A stretch of 64,000 nucleotides of DNA, taken from positions 62,001-126,000 of the forward strand of contig VXCM01001256.1 in the NCBI GenBank assembly GCA_014773175.1. The letters run 5' to 3'. The notes below the pieces were generated by a model that saw only the letters and a list, made by a program, of their open reading frames with translations, made no database searches and was not told the origin of the DNA. The stretch comes from Lucifuga dentata (taxonomy: Eukaryota; Chordata; Actinopteri; Ophidiiformes; Bythitidae). Positions within the stretch are counted from its first letter, which is position 1. Each line of letters starts with the position of its first letter. The position numbers and the translations under genes were made by a program. Of the stretch, positions 1-12,786 are shown piece after piece.

Positions 1-932
1 CTATTTAAATGTCTTCAAATATCTTGTAAGGGATTCCGTTTTGGATGAGTGGCAGTTAATGTATTAGAGGAAATGTCAATGGGTTCACAGAAAAGTCATG
101 GGCATGAGTCAACAGAATGAACAAACAGTGACACTAGTCCAGCTTTAGGTTATGTATTCTGAAAACACCATCAGATTTGGCAGGAATATGATTTGAGTGC
201 ATTTTGGTTCATTTGGTGCCGTGTTAGAGGGGTTCAGTGTAACTCAGGAAAGTCACCTCGACTGATTGTTAAATGTACTAAATTCTTAACAAATATGAGA
301 ACCAGTTTATTAGATATGCTTGCAGAATTGAATGCAATAGTGTCCTCAAAACAAATTCTTCTTTTGTGAAGATTATACTGTTCAATTTTATTTACTATTA
401 TTATTTTTTTAAGCTGTTTATAATATTCTGTCCCATTATGTATGTGAGTGGGGTTGATACATTATTAGAAACACTTTTCAATGTAGTGAGGTCTATAACA
501 ACCAACCACCAACTACAGCCTCAAATTATCATAGTGTAAAATCAACAACTTTCTGAAAACATTTCAACAAAAACTTAACATATTAATGAGTGAACCACTG
601 AAATGGCTGATATGTAAATGTCATTAATGCATGTTCATTAAAAACATAAAAGGTACTGATTTTTTCAGTATCATTAAATGCAAATCTTTATTAAACATTT
701 TAAACAGATTTCCAGAGTTATGCCATACATAATGCTTTTGTTATTTGACAATTTCAATTCGCTATTTTTTTCTCCTTAGCAGGATAGGTGTATTGATGTT
801 AATGATCTACCAACCACAGGCCACATTGCATTACCTATTATGAGCCATTAAGTTGCATTAGGATTACTGCTGCTAAAGAAGGCAAGTATAGAGAGTAAGA
901 TAGTCTGTGTGGCCAAAGGGGGATCTGAACAT
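1..932. other. Intergenic, downstream of ahsg
   Basis: AT-rich spacer with no convincing exon, RNA gene or repeat on either strand. It probably includes the ahsg 3' untranslated region next to its stop codon, but I see no decisive polyadenylation signal. Confidence 0.5.
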
Positions 933-1617
933 TTAGAAGTATCTGATCCTCCCTGGACACAATGGCACCAGAGAAATGGGTACTGCCTGAACAGCAGGGG
1001 CATCAGCAGCTGCATCTGGAACAGGTGCTTCTCTCTTCACCACAACAGCAGGGACTTCAACGCTGGCTGAGGCAGCTGAGGCTGAGGCTGATGCAGGGTC
1101 AGCAGCTAGAGCAGGGTCAACTCCTGGAGCAGGATCAGATGCTGGAGCAGGATCAGCCACTGGAGCTGGATCAGCCACTGGAGCTGGATCAGCTGCTGGG
1201 ACTGGATCAGCAGCTGCAGGGACTGCTGGAGCTACAGGTACCACTTCTTCTGACTCTGCTGACTCAGCAGATAGAAGGCCGCTTAGATGTGGGTCATGGA
1301 GAGCAGTGAGTTTGTGGTGTCTCAGGCCGTGCTTGGGTGACAGGCCACCTGCGTGGGCGTTGACCACTGGACGTGAGACAGGAGCCTCAGCTGCAGTGCC
1401 ATTGGCATCTACAACAGGTGTCTAAAAATGGTATGCATCAACAGAAGATCAGAAATAAACAAATATTTCTAATAAGAATGCTTGTTAATGTTGGTGAATT
1501 ATTTTTAAGATCTTTGTGAAATTAAAATTTTACCAGAATGGGAAACATCTTGCAGTCCACTGTGTGGCTGTTGCTCAAGCCCTTTGCGTGACAAATACCA
1601 CGTTCCTGATTAAAAAG

Positions 1618-1651
<34 letters not shown>

Positions 1652-3405
1652 TTTTTTTTTCTCCTTTTTGTTCATGTTTTGTTTGCCTTTTGGTGGCCAG
1701 TTTGTTAGCTGGGCTAATATAATGTGCAGATGGCTGATGTATACATATTTGTCTCAAAGTTATTCCAAAAATAATTTTAAGAACAAATAAATATTCTTAC
1801 ACCCTTTATAAACATGTTTTTCTTGACAGAGGTGCATGAGCTCTGCTTAGCGTACTTACAGCCGTAGCATCATTCAGGGGCACACAGACACCATCGGTGC
1901 AATTAACCTCAACTATGACATATTCTGCCAAATAGATGGCGCCACCAGAAACAATCTAAAACAAAATAGTGAGCAATATTAATATACTTACAGACACAAA
2001 TAATCTGCAGGAGTGTTAAAGATTGAAAAAAAAAAAAAATCCTCATTTTTTTGCCAACCTGTGATGACATTCTTCCAACCTCCTGAATGTTGAACGTTGT
2101 ATTGACTGTTACGTTGTTGAAGGTTGCCAGAGAGGCATGGACAAAGTCCAGTGCATTGGTATGATTCAGAGGAAGGAGGCTGGGACAACCCAGACACAGG
2201 TCCTCTGTTGACTCTACATATCATCAGAGAAAGAAACGTATAGGTTTTTGTGTATAAGGTGACACATAAAGAGCATGTGATTCAGCGTATGTGTGTGTGT
2301 GTATTTGTTGAGGGACTGGAAGTGTGATCTTAAATGTTTTACCCTCTGTTTTACACTTGAATGCTGTGACAGTTAAAGCTCCGTTGATGGTCTTCAGCAC
2401 CACATCACAGTCTCCTTCTATGGCCTGAATGGAAACGATGAATCAATCCAGCCAATGATGACTATTATTGATATTTTCCAGTCTGATTATTTTATACATG
2501 AGCATGCTGCTTATTTTCCTGTTTTTTCAGTGTTAGCTTTACATGTTTTTGAATTTGTGTTTAACTCATTTATGGAATCTGCTTTATACCACAGACACGC
2601 AGCCTTACTGTCAGTGCTTTGGGTCTGACTGTGCAGTTGACAAGAGGTGTTGGGTCCAATACATGACAGTCTGTCTCCAGCAGGTCAACTTCAAGGACAT
2701 ATGTGTCCCCAACTCCAGGCTAAGGAAAGGCAGAGTGAAGCATTATTTTAAAGTAGGTACAGCATGAGAAACTCATTTGCCAGAAATCTGCAATAGATAC
2801 ATCAACGCCGAAAGTAAAATGGTCTGGTGTCATAATAATCATCCAACATACATATATAATTTCTATTAAGATAGTTTCTTAATCATATTTACAAAGTTTG
2901 TACAAATGTTTGCACACAGAAGGACTAAACACCAACTATTAAGAAAATATGTAAAACACCTCACATCACATTCTAGTGGATTTACAACTTATGTTCAAAA
3001 AAATCTGTTATATATTCATATAGTAAATTCTGTAGACATTTTGAAATCATGCAAATTTTCCTGGCATTTTGCTCCCTGTTTTTTTTTTTTTTTTTTTTTT
3101 TTTTTTTGGCTTAGTATCTGTGTACCCATGCTATTTTATCACAAATCAACATCTCAAAGCTGATAGAAGAGTCCTTATATTGAGACCTGTGCTTAACTTA
3201 CACTGGAAAGAATCTTCACGTCCTCAATCCTGTTGAGTGCATACTTGTAGCCATGATTGTGATGGGCATTGAGGTAATCCTGAGCCATCAGAGCTGCAGC
3301 CTCGACTTCCGGAGAGTCGCAGGCAGGTCGGACCACGTTGGGCACCACCTGAGCCCATACGCCAACCAGAAGTCCAAGAACCACAGTAATGCCCAAGTGG
3401 TTCAT
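933..3405 (-). CDS. ahsg: Fetuin-A / alpha-2-HS-glycoprotein
   Basis: Secreted liver plasma glycoprotein of the cystatin superfamily that binds calcium phosphate mineral. Seven coding exons read on the minus strand: 3405-3202, 2719-2609, 2424-2343, 2213-2059, 1955-1860, 1605-1534 and 1421-933. They splice in frame to about 402 residues, close to mammalian fetuin-A and with the same seven-exon plan. The start ATG is followed by a hydrophobic signal peptide (MNHLGITVVLGLLVGVWAQ). Two cystatin-like domains follow; ETDCHVLDPTPLVNC in exon 2 closely resembles mammalian AHSG, and exon 4 has DLCLGCPSLLPLN. Exon 6 is short and lies just downstream of a poly-T tract that serves as its polypyrimidine tract, so ORF scans miss it. 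The last exon carries an Ala/Pro/Asp-rich repeat tail and ends LCPGRIRYF, the typical fetuin C-terminus. Splice sites were read by eye and could be off by a base or two. Confidence 0.9.
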
Positions 3406-3489
3406 TTCTATGAGAGACACACACACAAGAGATATTAAACCCAGTCAGGTAGATAGGAAAAGGAAGGGAGACAGAGCTCAGAGGTTGTG

Positions 3490-3540
3490 GTGTATATATA
3501 TCTTGTACTTTAAACAGGAGAACAGCCAAGGTAAACACCA
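3490..3540 (-). promoter_or_regulatory. ahsg: Putative ahsg promoter (TATA and FOXA-like site)
   Basis: On the minus strand a TATATATA stretch (about 3493-3500) lies some 90 bases upstream of the ahsg ATG. A TGTTTAC motif (3531-3537) matches the liver forkhead (FOXA) consensus. The placement suits a liver gene, but both motifs are short and this is inference. Confidence 0.35.
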
Positions 3541-4442
3541 CGATCATCCCCCTGACTCCTGCGTCACACGCTGGTCGTACTGTTTTTGGAACTGCTGCCA
3601 AAGCAAATGTAAGATGACAAAGTCTGGTGTGGGATGGACAGACTCAGTTTTGAATGGAGTGATGGCATACTATGTCGTTGTGAAGGCCAGCATAAGACAA
3701 TAGATAACTGCCATTTGATATTTGTCCCCTGCTATGTCACCAATGCATATGCAATTTATATGTCATATGTGTTGGAATATTGTGACAACCTTTGATCACA
3801 GTGAGCGGTCAGATGCAGGTCAGGACCCCAGAGCCAGCAGGAATTCAGTCACTTGCTCAATGATACTTCAGCAAGCAGATGTTTGCTAATAGGGGGCCAT
3901 AGTTGAAGGACTTGTTTTATTCACAAACTGTGCCCACCCACAGATTTGCTGGAAATCATCTACTGCAGGCCTTCCAATGCTGCACGACAGTATTGATTTA
4001 ATTATTAATTATATATAAGCCTTACACAGTCTGGCCTGATTATGTTCTCGAAGCTTTAAACCTTACTGTCCCCGGAGACCTTTCAGGTGACCCATTTTGG
4101 GTCTTCTGTTGTTCAAGAACAAAGGATGATAGAGATTTTTCTGTACTACTCTTTGGCTCTGGAATAGCCTCCCTCTCAGCATCAGGTTACATTTAAATTT
4201 ACATTTAAATTTTTTTTTAAAAAACTGTTTCTTAACAACTAATAAATTGTTGCTTCTTCTGTTGTTTTCTGTCATTTTAGTAGTGATCTCAATCCTTATA
4301 TTTTATAGCCCGCTTTATACATTTTCTTTAACCTCATTTTAACTTCCCTCTTTTGATCTGTTAAAACAAATGTACTAGTTCCTTGTATTTTTTTTATCTT
4401 AATTGTATATAATGAAAAATTAAATTCATAAAAAATATTGTT

Positions 4443-4476
<34 letters not shown>

Positions 4477-5240
4477 TATATATGTATATGTGTGAAGTGA
4501 AGTATATGATAAAGCATAGAGGCATTTAAAATTTTAAACTTTATTTGTAAATACAGCTTAAATATAAACACAAAAACACAAAAGTATTAAATATCATATC
4601 ACATAGAGAAAATAATTACAGAAAGTCAGAAATACAGTATTATTATTAAAATATTAAAGTATATGGACACATATAAACAATTTTGTGTGTTTTTATTTTT
4701 GATTAATTTCAAGAATTTCTCATATAATTTTAACTCATTCAAAAACAATACAAATCCTGGAGATGAATAAACTAAAATAGAAGATAATATACATGGAAAT
4801 TTTGAATTAGCTCACCAAGACATACAATTAACATGGTAACATAAAACATAGCAGGGCAAGTATTAGAAACAGACTACTGTACTATTAATACATAGAAAAC
4901 AGGGAGCCATAAAAACACTAAGAGCAATATAAAAAGACTTGGAACGGATAAAGTGCTGAAGAGCTAACAGATTTTTTTTTTTTTTNGGGGGGGGTGGGGG
5001 ATTGCACTTAGAATAAACGACTTCCTAAAATTTTCCTAAAAATATTCTTGGTTACTAGAAGCCAAGGCAAAGCTTTGTGTGTAATAAATTAGGCTAAAAA
5101 GACAAATGCATTTCACACAACTGACATATTTACTTTGTTTTACGAAAAGTGCAAATTAAAAAAAAAAAAAGAAATCAATTAACCTTTCGTGTGAAACCTG
5201 ATTGGTTCGCGCATGTGTGACGCGTTCCAGACGCGACTCC
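3541..5240. other. Intergenic between ahsg and senp5
   Basis: AT-rich, with an (AT)n-type simple repeat at about 4441-4490 and a T-run/single-N/G-run join at 4986. No conserved coding sequence or RNA gene seen. Confidence 0.5.
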
Positions 5241-5394
5241 TAATGATGTTGGGTACATGAACAGCAGCAGGCTGCGATGTCAAACTGCTAAACGTCATGC
5301 CAACTAGTGATAAAATGAAGTTAAATTAGGAGCTAAACACGGTAAAGACCTTCACCAAATAGGAGCTTACCAGAGTGAGAAGTTTCATGATGGT
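5241..5394 (+). promoter_or_regulatory. senp5: Possible senp5 promoter / noncoding first exon
   Basis: A locally GC- and CpG-richer island in AT-rich DNA, ending in a good donor (TG|GTAAGA, GT at 5393-5394). A matching acceptor is at 6522-6523 (TTTCCAG), upstream of the senp5 start. The 5' leader would carry a short upstream ORF beginning at 6545 and out of frame with the main start. Inference only; no transcript evidence. Confidence 0.35.
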
Positions 5395-6698
5395 AAGAGG
5401 AGTAAATAACAGCAAAGCAGTTTGCTTAAAGCTAACTTAGTAGCTTAGCTCACCAGTTGTTAAAGTTGCGTTAGCTTGGTTAGCGTGAATATTTTTCTCA
5501 AACAGCCCAATAAGGAACGTTTTCTTACATACAGTACAAAAATCGACAGCAATCTCATAACATTTAACGCTATCATTGAAAAATCATTATTAATATGTAT
5601 TAGTACAAACATTCATATCCATACTTACTGTAAGCTAGAGCCTGACCCGATGTATTTGCCAATATTTGTCTCAAGTATTTCAATTTCCGGAGTATACTAG
5701 TATATATGCAAAAAAACCAAAAACAAAAGTAGTCCATAATGTTGTAAAGGCTGAATAATTTTGAAGTTATGTTATTTCAATTTTTTGTTCTGTTTCTGTT
5801 TTTATGCATTGTTATTATTTAGATTAAATGTCCAGTGAATTTGCTAATTTTGGCAATTTTTGCTAGATTTTGCTGTCAAAATTTACTGTTACCTGCATTT
5901 AACTGTTTTTTGTTTGTTTTATTTAATGTGAATTTTTGCTATATGTTTGTTTGAAATTAAAATTATTATTAGAGCCTGAATGACACTGAATATTTGTGTG
6001 TAGGAAAAATCTGATAGATATATTGGCCGATGTTAGTTGCATACATTTTTTAAATGTAAATACATAACACATAATAAAAACAACCATTTATGTCAAAGCA
6101 CATTTGAGAAGCTGGAACAAGCAGATGTTTGTCATTTGAATTGATAAATAATTTAAAAGATTATTTTGATGTTGGTAAATTTTCTGTTTATCAGCTAGTT
6201 AATTCAACAATTAATTGTTTCCATACGAAAAGAGTGTGTAATTAAAGTATGTTTTTTGAGGCGTGAGCACTGCATTGAATAATGTCCATTCTGTATTACA
6301 ACAGATATTGCGACTGAGGAAGCCATCAGAAACATAAACATATACAAGGACGACTATGAGCTTTATGAAAAACCTGCCGGGTGAGGTTGATCCTACACAT
6401 TCATTAGTGTCCATCAAGTATTCACCTTTACACTAAGAGTGTGCCTGACTAATCTGGTAGTAGCTGAAATTAAGTAGGAAAGCAAAGCTAAATCCAAAAC
6501 AGAAATACCACACCTGTTTCCAGTCCCTCAGTGGAGAGTCAAACATGGTGTTAAAGTTGAGAACCTCTCTGTCACACAGAAGACACAAGAAAATCCAGAT
6601 TCAGCACTGTTTCACATGAGCTTTATGACTCAGAGCTGCCCAGCAGCAAATAAGGATACCCACAACTCCCTCCATGCAACCCTTCATCCTTCACTCCC

Positions 6699-9600
6699 AT
6701 GAATAGTCAAGCCCTTCATGATGCACAGAGCCGCCAAAACAAAGCAAAACTCCTTAGGAGAAAGAAGAGCAGGGACAGATTCATGGCTTCTATCAAAAGA
6801 GTTTCTCATCTGTCGAGGCGAGCCAAGAGACGCTGGCATTGTAAGTTACAGCTTTGGATGTGGAGGATGCGGAGAGAGAAATGCCATTTTTGGCTCTTCA
6901 GAAACAAGAGAAGAAAAAAACAAGTTTGTTTAATCGGCTCCAGTCCCAATTTAAAGACACAATCACAGAAAGGAGAAGTTCAAGAGCACCACCCACCAAA
7001 CCTGGAACATTTACAAAGAAGAAAATTGCCTCTGGTGTCACCTCTTGGATGTGATGCTGAAGGAGCATCAGAGGAACGATGTAGTAAACAGAATTGCCTG
7101 AAGTTATCTAAGCTCTCCGATCTGTCAGGAATGGGTTTTGCTGCCAAGCTTATGCAGAAGCAGGTCGCTATAGGTACCATCACTCAAGATATGCCATCTC
7201 AAAGACATGGGGAAAAAACCATGGCCCAGTTTTGTGGCCACGCAAACTCATCAGAATTTTGCCACGCCGCTAAACCTCTGCAGGACCAGAGTACAGACAG
7301 CAATGTATGTGGTGGAATCACTGATCTTAAGGTACCAAAGAAAATGGAGCCATCTCAAAAGAAATGCATAACTGTCACTTTACACCAGGGCCAGTCTACC
7401 AGAAGAGACACCGCTGAGAGGAACACTAAGAGAAAAGCAGTGTCCTCTCAAAGCTTGTTGCACCAGACTGATGTCAGCCACGAAACCCTGACAAAGGACA
7501 TCCATGGTATGCCTGCTTGTATTGTTTTTGCCATCATCTCCTGGTTAATGTTTCTGGTTCCCATTTATTTTAGAATACATTTAATCCCTCTAGAATTCCT
7601 TGATGACTTCTACAGAATATATGGAAGTTTCATCCCACTAGAAAAGAGCAATGTGTTGAGCCACCTGAAGAGGAAGTCTACCATTGACTTAAATGACAGG
7701 TACATTTTTTTGGTCCATATGTGGTTATTAGTTTTAGTGGTTCTGTACTGTTTCAGTAGAATGTAAAGACTTCAAAATATGATGCAATATGATAAATATA
7801 ATACTGCACTCATACTGCTTACTACTTGTTGTGCTAAAAGGCTATTCCTCAATGAGGCATTATTTGCCAATCCTAAATAAATGGCTATGGACTAAGCTTT
7901 TATTTGGGGTTTAACATGGTATAATTTTATTTTCTTCAAAAGGAAAGTAAGTAAGTAAAGTTTATTTGTATAGCACCGGTCAAGAGCAAATGTTATAAGG
8001 TGCTTCACAATTAAAAAAAACATCAAAATACAACTACAAAATACATGCAAATAAAAACGGTGTGCTACCTAAGACATATACAAATAAATGAAAATATGCA
8101 ACAGAAACAGGCTTCCCAAAAACAATTTTAAAAAGATGGGTCTTAAGCTGCTTTTAAAAAGAGTCCACTGGTCCACTGACCTCAATCTTGGCTTGAGAGA
8201 GTTCCAAAGTGTAGGAGTCGTGATCTCAAAGGTTTAGACCTTTAGTTTTGAGCCTTGAATGAGGAATGACCAGCAGACCCTAGTCAAAGGATCTAAGAGT
8301 CCTGCCCGGAATATAGGGCTGTATGAGTTCCACAATGTAGGACAGTGTTTGGCCATGCAGAGTTCTGAAACTTAAAACCAAAATCTTAAATTGGACCCTG
8401 CATTTAATGGGGAGCCAGTGCAGGGAAATTAGTAATAGTGTGATGTGGGACCACTTAGAGGATTTAGTCAAAAGCTTTGCAGCAGCATTCTGAACAACTT
8501 GAAGATAATCCAGTGAGGTTTTACTGAAGCAGGTAAAAAGAGAGTTGTAATAGTCCAGACAGAAAGAAATAAATGCATGAATGATCTCCAATTCTGACCG
8601 TGAAACAATGGAACTGAGTTTAGCTATATTTCTTTGGTGATAAAAACAAGAACGAGTCAGACATCTGACATGAGCATCCAAAGCCAAAGTGTGATCAAAA
8701 GTTTCTCCCAAATTTCTAATAATGGGTTTGATAAGTGATGACAGTGCACCAAGGTTATCCATTACCTTAGGGACCAAACTATCTGAGGCACAGACAGTTT
8801 TATCCTGAGTTCAAGAAAACGATCAGCCATCGAGGATTTTATGCAGTCCACACACTTTTGTAGTGTTAAGATTGTAGAAACAGTTTGGGGCTTAAAAGAA
8901 ATATACAACTGATTATCATCTGCATAGCAGTGGAGGAAACATCCTTAAAAGATTTCAAAATCTGCTGAAGCAGAAGCATTATTTGTATAAAATGCAGACG
9001 ATGATATGTAATGAGAAGCAGCTATAGAAAAAGTTTTACATGAAAGGGTAGGAACCACTCCAGAGCTGAACCGGAGATGCCCACCCAGTGCCTGAGACTG
9101 TCAATCATTATATGATGGTCAACAGTGTCAAACACACAAAGCTATTCGTGGTGAGAATGCTACAGCTGGCTATAGTTTCAAAATTTGATTGACTCCAATT
9201 TTCATAATGATACTTTTCCAATGTTTCTTCATTTAATAAAGAAAGTCTTGAGTTAATAGTCATGCACTGCTTTAGCTGGAAAATATCTAGTTTTACAAAA
9301 AACGAGACATATTCAAGTGTTAAAAGTAACTAGACAGCAAATTGTATTGCTGGTCAAGTCTTTTCTCTTCACCATGTATGTGTTTGCTACTTGTGTGTTT
9401 GCTGCTGTTGCTTTATGCAAAGTGCTATAATGGTATCACTCCAGCACCCGTCATTTTATGTCACTCCTACAGAAAACATCTCATCTTCTCAGAGGTTACT
9501 GAGTACCAGTCTGCAGTGGTTCGGAAACCCATTCCCTCCTTCCAGGTGGTCTACAAAAGACACACTCTGACGCTGGATGACTTGTCCACCTTAGCAGATC

Positions 9601-11557
9601 AGAACTGGCTCAACGACCAGGTTAAGCTCTAACAGCAAATATTTCACTTCCATCAAGACATATGAGATATTTTTGAGTGGAAAGTTGTATGCTCTAAACC
9701 CAAGCCTTAACCTTTAACCTTAATGCAATTAATATATTTAAAATGGATGGCTGGTGTTTTTGTTTCTCTTTAAGGTCATGAACATGTATGGAGAATTAAT
9801 TGTGGAATCTGCTAATCACACGGTAATATTAAATGCGGCAAAAAGGACACATGGATTTACAGCGGCTTTTATTTTAGTCATTTCATGTTTGCAGTTGAAT
9901 ATTTTTTCCCTTCTTGTCTTCGTCCTTAGGTCCATTTTCTGAACAGCTTCTTCCACCGACAGCTTGTGACCAAAGGGTATGAGGGAGTTAAGAGATGGAC
10001 AAAGAAGGTTAGAACAAATGTATTAGCAGTGTATTGAGAATTTTGATAACCAAGCCAAACACTGCAGACTGCAGTTAATTAAAATTTGTAAATTTTGTAA
10101 TTCTGGTTTTCGTGGTTATTTTAAGGCCGGCTGGAGTGTTTCATATTCCTTTAAAGAAATGTCTACGGCAAAAGGTTAAACTGATAAATCTATGGTGACA
10201 CTTCTCAAAAGAAGATTGCTTTTCTCATTTTTGTTTTTCATCCAACACTGGCAAAATTTTAAATGCAGAGAATAAATAAACATATTTTAATTCTACATGC
10301 TAAAGATCAAATTATGAAGTAACATTTGGTGAATTCTAGGAAATTAAATTGCTTGAAGAACACTTAGAGGCGTTGTGCCTACATAAAACTCCCTCATATC
10401 CTAAACCCACCCTTTCAGAACACACTATCAACAGCAAGTCCAGGCAGACACAGACACAAACACACACACACACACACACACATACACACATAATAATAAA
10501 TGCACTACCTCAACCACTATGGACTTCACATAAAGCGTAATTGTAATCGTACAGTTAAATTTGATCTTATTTATTGTATTTTCTGTTTTATGTCATTTAG
10601 TCTTTTAAAACTTCTCCCCCTAGTATTATGCTACTTTTTCCACAAAATCCCCGGGAAACTGCAATTTCATGTGCATCATATGTAGCATTGTACTTGAAAG
10701 TATAATGAAACTATGGTGAGTTGACAATAAATTTTCTCGTAACCTGTAACCTTAACCTCGTGCCTGGGTCTCTACGTAGGTGGATTTGTTTTCTAAGAGT
10801 CTACTTTTGGTGCCCATCCACCTGGAGGTTCACTGGTGTCTGGTGATTGCTGACATGGTTAAAAAGCAGATCTGCCTCTATGACTCCCAGGGCAACAGAC
10901 TCCAGAAGGTTGTGAGGGTAACAAAAGATTTCATCTCACTGGCTTTCATTCCATCAATATACAAGAAACACTCTAGTAATTTTCCCAGGAGCATTCATCC
11001 TGGAAGACGTTGTGAAACAGTATGTCCCTTTATTCTTTGCTAGAACATCCTGAAATATTTGATGACAGAAGCAAAAGAGAGGCAACAAACAGCCTTTGAA
11101 AACGGCTGGTCAGTGTCATTTGATGCGGTACGTTGAACTGAATTGTCTTCCTGTGATTTCAAGTAACAAATTCTAAAATCTGAAGACATAAATTCACAAA
11201 GCACCACCTGCTGGAGTTTCACTGGAATTACTGGCCTGCTGGATGTGACAAAGAATTGACTTCTCCTTATCTCCCCCTGCTGTCTTTTGCAGACAGTCCC
11301 ACAGCAGAAGAATGAAAATGACTGTGGAGTTTTTGTCTTGGAGGTACCAAAATGCTCTTCAAACTCAACATTCACAGCTTGTTTCATCAGCATGAATGAT
11401 TGATAAAAGTTTGTGATGACATGCACGCTCTCCTTTCTTCTCTCAGTATTCTAGATGCCTTGCCTTGGCAAAACCCCTCCACTTTTCCCAGAACAACATA
11501 CCGAAGATACGTAAGAGGATCTACAAAGAGCTGTGTGACTGTCAACTGCATGAATGA
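6699..11557 (+). CDS. senp5: Sentrin/SUMO-specific protease 5
   Basis: Ulp1/C48-type cysteine protease that matures SUMO precursors and removes SUMO2/3, chiefly in the nucleolus. Nine coding exons: 6699-7506, 7594-7699, 9473-9620, 9775-9822, 9930-10007, 10780-10917, 11044-11127, 11293-11343 and 11447-11557. They splice in frame to about 523 residues. Exon 1 encodes a long, very basic N-terminal region (rich in RRK/KRR) suited to nucleolar targeting and poorly conserved, as usual for SENP5. The catalytic domain is textbook: NWLNDQ, then VHFLNSFFHRQL, the catalytic His in EVHW, Asp in YDSQG, and Cys in NDCGVFVLE. It ends RKRIYKELCDCQLHE. The match to the SENP3/SENP5 pair is clear; the segment FLDDFYRIYGSFIPL before the protease favours SENP5. 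The 808-base first exon is followed by an 87-base intron that is itself open in frame. Confidence 0.92.
7950..9140 (-). mobile_element. Degenerate LINE (L2/CR1-like), reverse-transcriptase 3' region
   Basis: Inside senp5 intron 2. On the minus strand an open stretch (8777-8280) encodes the C-terminal part of a fish non-LTR reverse transcriptase, with LDYYNSLFTCFSKTSLDYLQ, QNAAAKLL and HWLPIKCRVQFKILVL. Flanking sequence is related but broken, and the 7950-8000 edge (AAGTTTATTTGTATAGCACC) is a common fish LINE/SINE tail. No complete endonuclease or RT core; a dead fragment. The exact clade is uncertain. Confidence 0.75.
10459..10500 (+). repeat. (CA)n microsatellite
   Basis: About 15 CA units with slight interruptions, in senp5 intron 5. 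Confidence 0.9.
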
Positions 11558-11739
11558 GGATGGACAATATTCTTCAGTCATGTGAATGTGTCCTCCTCAC
11601 AAGAAAGGTGGGAAATGGTAAGCTTTCATTTGTTTCTGTTCAGGTCTGCGTTATTTCTCTGTGGCTGATTTTAGCTGTGCTGCTCCCCAAGATCAGTAAA
11701 CTGAATTTAAAGTGTAAAGTTGGTGAAATCCTCCTTTAA

Positions 11740-12370
11740 AGGACTAAATCGGTGATTTTGCATGTTTGAGCCCAATAAATACCTCCATACATGTTACATT
11801 ACTGCCAACCATTTTCCAAAACATAAAACTGTATTTTAGTTTTTGTGTTATTTTTCCAAATCTCCTAATCTTTCAAAATCAAATGTTCAGGTGATACANA
11901 TTTTAGTTTTTGTGTTATTTTTCCAAATCTCCTAATCTTTCAAAATCAAATGTTCAGGTGATACACTTAAAATTCAATCTTTCACATGCTAACATTTATG
12001 CACGATTGTAGAAGGCTCAGTGCACAGTTGTTTTAATTTCTTGGTAAAAGCAGTTTTCTCCAGGGACTACATTCCCTGGTGGAAACATACTTTTTTTCTG
12101 TGTAGCTCCATGTTGAATACATGTTGAAATGCTAAATTCTGTTACTTTGACAAAAAATATAATAGACGTTGAGTTTGCTGTGATGGATTACTTATCTCTA
12201 ACACTTTTGAAGTCTCTACAAGTTGATTTTTACAGTGTGCTGGAATAAACTGAAAGCAATGGCACTCTGAAGGTAGGAAAAACAATTCTAAGATTTACCA
12301 CTGTAGTAGTATGTTTTAGAAGATGGTTGGCAGTATAATGTAATGTGTTCGGGTTGTATTTATTGGGCCT
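11740..12370 (-). mobile_element. TTAA-flanked MITE, copy a
   Basis: Begins AGGACT and ends in GGGCCT, with TTAA directly outside both ends. Inner sequence matches the other copies in this window in reverse orientation (for example the block near 12200-12290). It lies in the likely senp5 3' untranslated region or just beyond. A 66-base duplication around a single N (11833-11965) inside it is probably an assembly artefact. Confidence 0.65.
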
Positions 12371-12780
12371 TTAACAGTACAGCATTTTGCTGTGGCTAAC
12401 TCCAGTCATGTAAAATCCTAACAATAATCATGACATGACTGTTCTATTTATTTTATCCGTATTTAATAAGGCGTGGCCAAATAATAAATATCAACATTAA
12501 TCTAAATGTTTACTAAAGGTAATGTGCACTAACAGAACCTTTTGAACGTACTGATCTCTTATACTTGTGCTAAAATTGTGCATGATAATGTCTAGCTTAT
12601 TTTCTGTGACATATCTACACTGTATTTGCACTTTATTTTATAAACTCTGGTTATTTTACAAGGTCATTTTATTGAACAGAAGCTATGTGTGTTCTGTTAC
12701 CAAAACCAACTGGAATCAATGTCCAAAGTATTAATATTATGTTCTTTTTTTGTTGGATATAATTGTGTAAAATAAGTTAG

Positions 12781-12786
12781 AATAAA
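12781..12786 (+). terminator. senp5: Possible senp5 polyadenylation signal
   Basis: AATAAA in a T/G-rich setting about 1.2 kb after the stop codon; another AATAAA occurs at about 12244. Which one is used cannot be told from sequence. Confidence 0.3.

Noticed and set aside
962..1309. Gln/Leu-rich open frame on the plus strand
   Set aside because: It is the antisense shadow of the repetitive last ahsg exon.
1516..1757. Lys/Phe-rich small ORFs
   Set aside because: Products of the poly-A/T tract in an ahsg intron; the same holds for many ORFs spanning single-N homopolymers (for example 31.0, 38.1, 46.2 and 63.4 kb).
3224..3601. 125-residue minus-strand frame overlapping ahsg exon 1
   Set aside because: Wrong frame relative to the clear fetuin signal peptide; it spans the promoter.
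7572..7573. Acceptor TTTTAG as the end of senp5 intron 1
   Set aside because: Using it would create an immediate stop; the acceptor at 7592-7593 restores the conserved EFLDDF frame.
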